Shown piece after piece: positions 40,600 through 64,000 of a stretch of DNA of 64,000 nt (position 1 is its first letter; every line of letters starts with the position of its first letter). Under the pieces are notes generated by a model, which saw only the letters and a program-made list of their open reading frames with translations, was not told where the DNA came from and searched no databases. This DNA is from Xanthostigma xanthostigma (taxonomy: Eukaryota > Arthropoda > Insecta > Raphidioptera > Raphidiidae), in assembly GCA_963575645.1 (NCBI GenBank), contig OY754465.1:34173501-34237500 (forward strand), written 5' to 3'. The translations under genes and the position numbers were made by a program.

Positions 40600-40675
40600 A
40601 CAACAAATAAAATTTGTCGATAATTTTATTTATTGAAGACTTCTAATCAGACGTTAATCAAAGATTTGCAAATTA
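40600..40675 (+). repeat. Penelope-like repeat fragment
   Basis: TCGATAATTTTATTTATTGAAG, then CTTCTAATCAGACGTTAATCAAAGATTTG, matches the tail of the inverted repeat pair at 45,487-45,795 and a shorter match near 5,735-5,780. Only the 3' portion is present. Confidence 0.55.
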
Positions 40676-41415
40676 ACAACACTAATTTTATTATGTGAAA
40701 AAGTAAAAAGCATGTGAAATTTTGATCTAGTCAATCTAGTGTTGTCAACACAGGTGAGGTGCGGTGAGGTGAGGTTTGCAAATATCACACGTTACAAATC
40801 AAAGCACATGGCCTGAAACAACCAATCGTATTCTGTTTTCAAAAGGACTCCTACACTGGCACACTTTTAGATATATTTCTTTCACGTCACCACGTATGAA
40901 TATGACTCGTAACTACGAATACTTTTATAATGAAAATAAATTTATTGAAAAAAAAATGTTCTTTTTTGTACTCAACAGTTGGCAACCCTACTTACGACAT
41001 ACTTACATATTATTTCGATCTCGCAAACACAATTATTTTCAACTTTTTTTTAATTTTAACTTTTAAACAGATGACAACAATAGGTATGCACGGAGCGAAA
41101 TTTTACGTTTGTTTGACTGTTCAGGAAAACATAAATATTATGCGAAACTGTTGTTCTTAAAATTTATTGATTAAAACGCAACGTCCTTCATTAATATTTT
41201 TGAACAAGCAATAAAATCTCCAATCTATAACTGAATAATAAAATATATATTTTAAATTTTAAGGCGAGTAATCACAGATACATAATAAAATTACAAAAAT
41301 TAATGTTTTTTTTTTCAAAATTTCAAAAATACTTTAGTGTTTAAAAACCTTGAAATAATTTTTAAGTTTATGATACAATGATGTAATTTAAAATGACAGA
41401 AACAAATAAATACTA

Positions 41416-41970
41416 TCTATATATAAGTATATAAAAATCTCGTGTCACAGTTTTTGTTATCAAACTCCTCTGAAACAGCTCTGACAATAGGTCGTAGGCT
41501 ATTTTTTATACCCCTAGGTGGTAAGGGTGGCTCTCTCCAGAATTTTTATTTTTATTTTTTGGACAATTTTTTTTTATGATTTGCCATTAAAAAATACTTA
41601 TAACCCTAAATTTTCACCAGCCCCTATTTTTTAATAGCGATATTAGTATTTTTACTTTCATCCACAGATGCGCAATTGGGTTGCAAGATGGCAATATAAC
41701 GGTAAATTTTTATAAATTTAACCTAGTGAAAACAGAAAGTGCGATTGTTATAATGTGGTCGATAACATCAATTATCAATCGATCAGCCCCGCCAGGCGTC
41801 TACATGTGTCACCTCTCACCCATCTAACATCACTTTTAGTACCAAATAGCGACATCTGTTAGAACCTGCTCAAAGCTATTAGTTCACACGCCAGAACGCA
41901 ATCAAAATACATTTTGCAGAATTATATCTATCGCACCCAGGTGAAACCGGGGCGGGACCGCTATAATATT
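41416..41970 (+). mobile_element. Helitron-like element 1
   Basis: TCTATATATAAG then AAAATCTCGTGTCACAG at 41,416 is the typical start of arthropod non-autonomous Helitrons (TC end, then an opening with CGTGTCAC). The likely 3' end is GGGTGAAACCGGG-type sequence followed by GACCGCTATAAT at about 41,955-41,970, a decayed form of the CCGCTAG/CTAA terminus. Helitrons leave no target duplication, so boundaries rest on similarity among the copies here. Confidence 0.6.
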
Positions 41971-42186
41971 ATAAAGAGGTAAAGTTTGTAAATTTGGATA
42001 TAGGAGGCAATCTCCGAAACTACTCATCCGATTAAAAACTTTTTTCACCTTTAGAATTAATACAGGCTATATATTATTATCGCGTTTTAATAAAAGCGCT
42101 TTTCGTGGAGAGTAATTTTGCAACGCAAGTCGACGAAAAAACGGCTACAAGCTACAAATTCGGGCGAAGCCAAACCGGGCCGCTAG
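41966..42186 (+). mobile_element. Helitron-like element 2
   Basis: A second segment begins after the first and ends GAAGCCAAACCGGGCCGCTAG|T at 42,186, the CTAG-T terminus expected for a Helitron. Its start carries the text GGCAATCTCCGAAACTACTCATCC, close to the CTAATCTC..AACTACTGAACC text in other Helitron copies in the window. Confidence 0.55.
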
Positions 42187-43057
42187 TTATATTGTAATAT
42201 TATGTCATCTCTTTTTGAGTTTGTTCGCAATAAACTTGTAAGTCAATTTCAACTTCATCTTCATGGTTGTCTACCATTTTTTTTCATCAGAAAGCGCTAG
42301 TGGCAAATAAATAAGTGTTCAATCATTATTCTATTTTATTTATATTTGATAAAGTAATTTTTTTATTGCATCTTTTTAGTATTTACTTTGATTTAGTTAA
42401 ATAAATACAAAACAGCGATTTGGTTGTTAAAATGAGTGTATAAACAATACTGACATTTGAACGACAGACACTCTACTTATTAATTATGCCATCGAGTGAT
42501 AATAATGCAGAGAACAGTGTTATCTACTTTTGATAGATCATACCGAAGAAAAGAAACCATGATTCCGATTGGTCATGGATAGGTTTAATGAACAGCTGAA
42601 GAAGAAAACAGTCTAGTGTTTTATTCATACGATGAACATGGATGTTTGCTGATGCGTATTAGAAAAACAAAATGCATCATGATTTATCATACAACTAGTT
42701 ACCGAACGTTAAAGACTACTAATAAAACACTATCTTTGAGTCGTTATAAAAGTAAATAAATCAAATCTACAAAAAGTTGCCATATTAAAATAAAAACTCA
42801 ATCTTGTATCTCGCTAACTATTTATATATTTGCTGTATTCTTTAATTCTGACAGTTCCTCTGTAAACTTTGAGTACATTTCAGATTATTCAAGGTTATAA
42901 AATAATAATAATAAAAAAAAAATTATCGGAAAGTCCGTAAGGATCTTGGTTTTAATCAATAAATTCTAGCAACTGAAACATAACCGCAACTGTGTATTCA
43001 ATACCACTTAGTAGACATTACCGTAGTGCTGATTTAGCTTCAACCATTGGCTAAACG

Positions 43058-61209
<18,152 letters not shown>

Positions 61210-61306
61210 GTTGAAGGCCGGGTTAAACCTAATAAAAAGTTTGTATTTTTATTAATGATTCTAATTTAAACTGGACCAATAAGTACAATTAAAAAGGAAT
61301 ATAAAC

Positions 61307-61605
61307 TAGAGATGCACAGAAGTTTGGTTCACATTCGATAACACCTAATTTTGACAGGTTCTACCGAACTTCGGATTCGGCCGAATGTATGTATGATGAA
61401 GAATGTTGCATTGAATTTCGGTTACTGTAATTACTAAGGTTGTTTAGATGTAAAAAGAATTAGAAATCACAATTAATAATTAGCAGTCAAAAATACCGAG
61501 TGAATTTTTACCTAAGTTCGACCAAATTTCGTCTTCAGCAGGTTTTTGAACCGTTCATTCGGCCAAAGTCGACATTCGGCAAAACCCGCATTCAGTGGAT
61601 CACTA
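61307..61605. mobile_element. hAT-type MITE upstream of AP1G exon 1, 299 bp
   Basis: Ends TAGAGATGCACAGAA and TTCAGTGGATCACTA are imperfect inverted repeats of hAT type. Flanks ATATAAAC (61,299-61,306) and ATATAAAT (61,606-61,613) form an 8-bp target duplication with one mismatch. The interior has TTCGG/CCGAA repeats. It lies about 100 bp upstream of the first coding exon, in an intron of the 5' UTR or near the promoter. Confidence 0.7.
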
Positions 61606-61613
61606 ATATAAAT

Positions 61614-64000
61614 ATGCTAAAATAGCTAATAAACTCATTTAGGTACGTAATTTTAACCATAAAGTTAAAGGAATTTGATATGGAAACGTGACCTGATCGC
61701 AATATCACATTTTGCTGTAGTTTCATTTTCTGTCATCTGATGTCATAGCATTAAACGTCAAGTTCTTATAAGCTGATGTAACATGGAGGCATAGTCTACG
61801 TACGTGTTACGTAGCAAGCGGTTTATTTTTATAATTTTCAAACTTTATTATAATTCCGTGAGCGTGCAAATGAGTCTAATGCACTGAACTCACTCCATAA
61901 CTGGAATACTAGACAAGCTGACATGCGTGAAAAATTTGCCTACATTTGAACAATTCAATACGGTTGATATTCACATGATTCGGAGCTGTCGAACCAGCGC
62001 ACTATTGCTGTATAAATGTTTCGTTCGTCATCGCCAACTACGATCGGAAGTTTTCGTTTCTGTTACGTGAACTGCCAAAATTTTAGTAGAGGCAACAAAG
62101 GAAATCTAACCCAACCTCATGTTCGTTGCGTGTTGCGCAGGTTCGCGAGCTCCATGTTCAGATTACAATTGTTACCAGTGTGATCGTAACGAATGGCATT
62201 CCAGTTATGGGTGAAAATCAGTGGTCTCATGCTAAGTAAAATTACTACCCGTTATCCATAACACAGCAAATGGTCATTATACTTTATACGTTTTGCATTA
62301 GAGAAACAAATATTTTCATGCTTTTCATTGATCATGATTAAGATTTTCTAACTTTTCCATGATTTATTAAAAATTACATAACTCTTCCAATTTTTTGGCC
62401 AGCTGTTGTAAGTTATCTCTAAATAAATATTATTAAAAATATTATTAATCGTGATAAGCATGCCGACAGTTAATTAATATTTAAACAAATGTTATTTCGA
62501 CATTTTATTTCCTGTCGCAATAGTAAAAGTGACGGCATAAGCTCAGGTCAAAAATTTCAAAATAAGTTATAATCTATATTCAAAATTCAAAGAGTTAGTC
62601 ATAACTATTATACTTTACAATATAATAAAAGCGGCACAGTTTTTATGCACAGGGACGGGTATACTTTATATTGTTTCATTGCTTTGCCGCTCCATTAAGC
62701 GATCCGTACTAAAATTCTGACTAGCTCCGTAAATTGTATAAATGTTTAATTTGAATCGACGCGCCTCCAGCGGTTATTGCACAAACTATAGCCTTCTTAG
62801 CCTAAAATACAGTCGTGATTATAGGTTATGTGGTAGCAATATTAGTGTATTTCTAAGCAAAATTACTTTTTTACTTAAACAATGGTGGGATTTTCCGCAG
62901 GACTACGTATTTTGAATAAATAGTTAAAGTTTTTTAAAATTGTAAGATTCACAAACGAATATTAAAAATGTTTAATTAAGTATAACACCAAACACGTTTG
63001 TCTTTACAAAGTTATACTGATATTGCCTCTTACATAAAGACGTTAAACGAGTGAACTGGTGTGAGTTGCAGACTCGCGAGCATAGACGTAGTCCTACGTC
63101 AAACCAATAGTATCCGCTGAAAACTGAGCATATGATCGCAATCCCGTTGACACTTTTATTTTTTGTCATACTAGTGCACCAGTTCATAAGGGCAGACTTG
63201 CGCATTATAAAGTTTGCTAAGTCAACGAAATAGTACCTACTATGGTCTGTCCAGGTCTACGATTAATGTACAACATGAAAGTTCTATTATCGCTTTGCGC
63301 GTCAGAGCTGACTTTCGTTCATACAAGAATTTATATCTAGGATAATTTCGCACGAAATCCATTCAAATTGTAGCTTTTTAAAAAGAGGAGATTCTATTCT
63401 ATAAAACGGAACCATTTTTAGATTGATTCAAGTTAATAATTAGTTCTAAAATAATAATTGAAAATCTCGAATAGTAGTTGTCGGTTGGTCTGTAGGTATG
63501 TACGTCTGAGCTCTACCCTCTACAGATCGCAATTTTGGTCGGATCGCCTTTTTTAATATAAAATATTCTTGTTTTCGAATATTATTCATATTAAAATGTT
63601 CGAATAAAAAAATAAATAAAAATTAATAATGAAGTGTTACCCATGATCAGAAGCATTCATTTTTGTGTCACGCTTATGACTCGATGCAGCTGATGGTTGT
63701 TAGCAATGTATATATCTGTCAATGCACATACAAACACCATGCTATAATATTAACATATAAACATTTTAGTCGAAGGTTTAGGTATATTATCTTTAAAAAA
63801 CACGCATCCATTCAGTATCGGCAGGCATTTTTTTTTTGTTTGAGCATCTGAACTGATACCATTTGCTTAATATAATCACTCCCAAAACGAATAAATTGAA
63901 CAATATTGTGTCTGATCGATGCTGAACTGATGTGCTCTGCGTGCAGATAATAAAAATATATTTCTAAAAATAACTTGCTCAAAAGTTAAATATATTGTTA
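61614..64000. other. Spacer upstream of AP1G
   Basis: No coding region was supported on either strand. If AP1G has a non-coding first exon, it and the promoter should lie here. ORFs at 62,972-63,205 and 63,663-63,851 show no family features. Confidence 0.4.

Overview
The window is a piece of an AT-rich, intron-bearing animal genome. The split genes use GT-AG introns, the best-recognised proteins (AP-1 gamma, YEATS4/GAS41, a testis-specific kinase) read as insect-like, and the spacers hold MITEs, Helitrons and Penelope-like debris typical of arthropods. I call it an arthropod, most likely an insect, and go no further. Exon joins below were worked out by hand from splice sites, phase and family knowledge; no alignment or transcript was available.

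Layout. 1-1,367: the 5' half of a mitochondrial carrier (SLC25A34/35 type, minus strand) that runs off the left edge, with a fold-back repeat beside it. 2,494-2,990: the 3' end of a LINE. 3,689-5,678: a 2-kb segment with terminal inverted repeats carrying a cysteine-rich ORF. 6,804-13,221: a testis-specific Ser/Thr kinase (TSSK), plus strand, with repeats in its introns. 15,671-16,462: an unrecognised lysine-rich 263-aa single-exon ORF. 17,294-22,055: YEATS4/GAS41, minus strand, four coding exons and a complete 250-aa reading frame; its second intron is mostly one giant palindrome with a TA-flanked element nested in one arm. 22,317-24,690: tandem and inverted repeats. 25,031-29,779: an intact intronless ferlin of 1,582 aa, minus strand. 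29,780-43,057: gene-poor spacer with a 184-bp hAT-type MITE, a 1.3-kb palindrome and Helitron ends. 43,058-61,209: the AP-1 complex gamma gene, minus strand, 15 coding exons joining without a frame break into 855 codons plus stop; its introns are packed with transposons. 61,210-64,000: upstream spacer with one hAT-type MITE.

The genes do not form a pathway. AP-1 gamma (clathrin adaptor) and YEATS4 (chromatin reader) are housekeeping genes. The TSSK and possibly the ferlin (a family with sperm roles in worm and fly) suggest male germline expression, but that is inference.

The most unusual content is in the repeats. A hammerhead-like RNA motif with covarying stems recurs in three unrelated Penelope-like repeat pairs, each arranged as an inverted duplication. 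There is also the cysteine-rich TIR element, two adjacent near-perfect hairpins sharing the same 4-nt apex, and a hAT insertion 20 bp from a splice donor.
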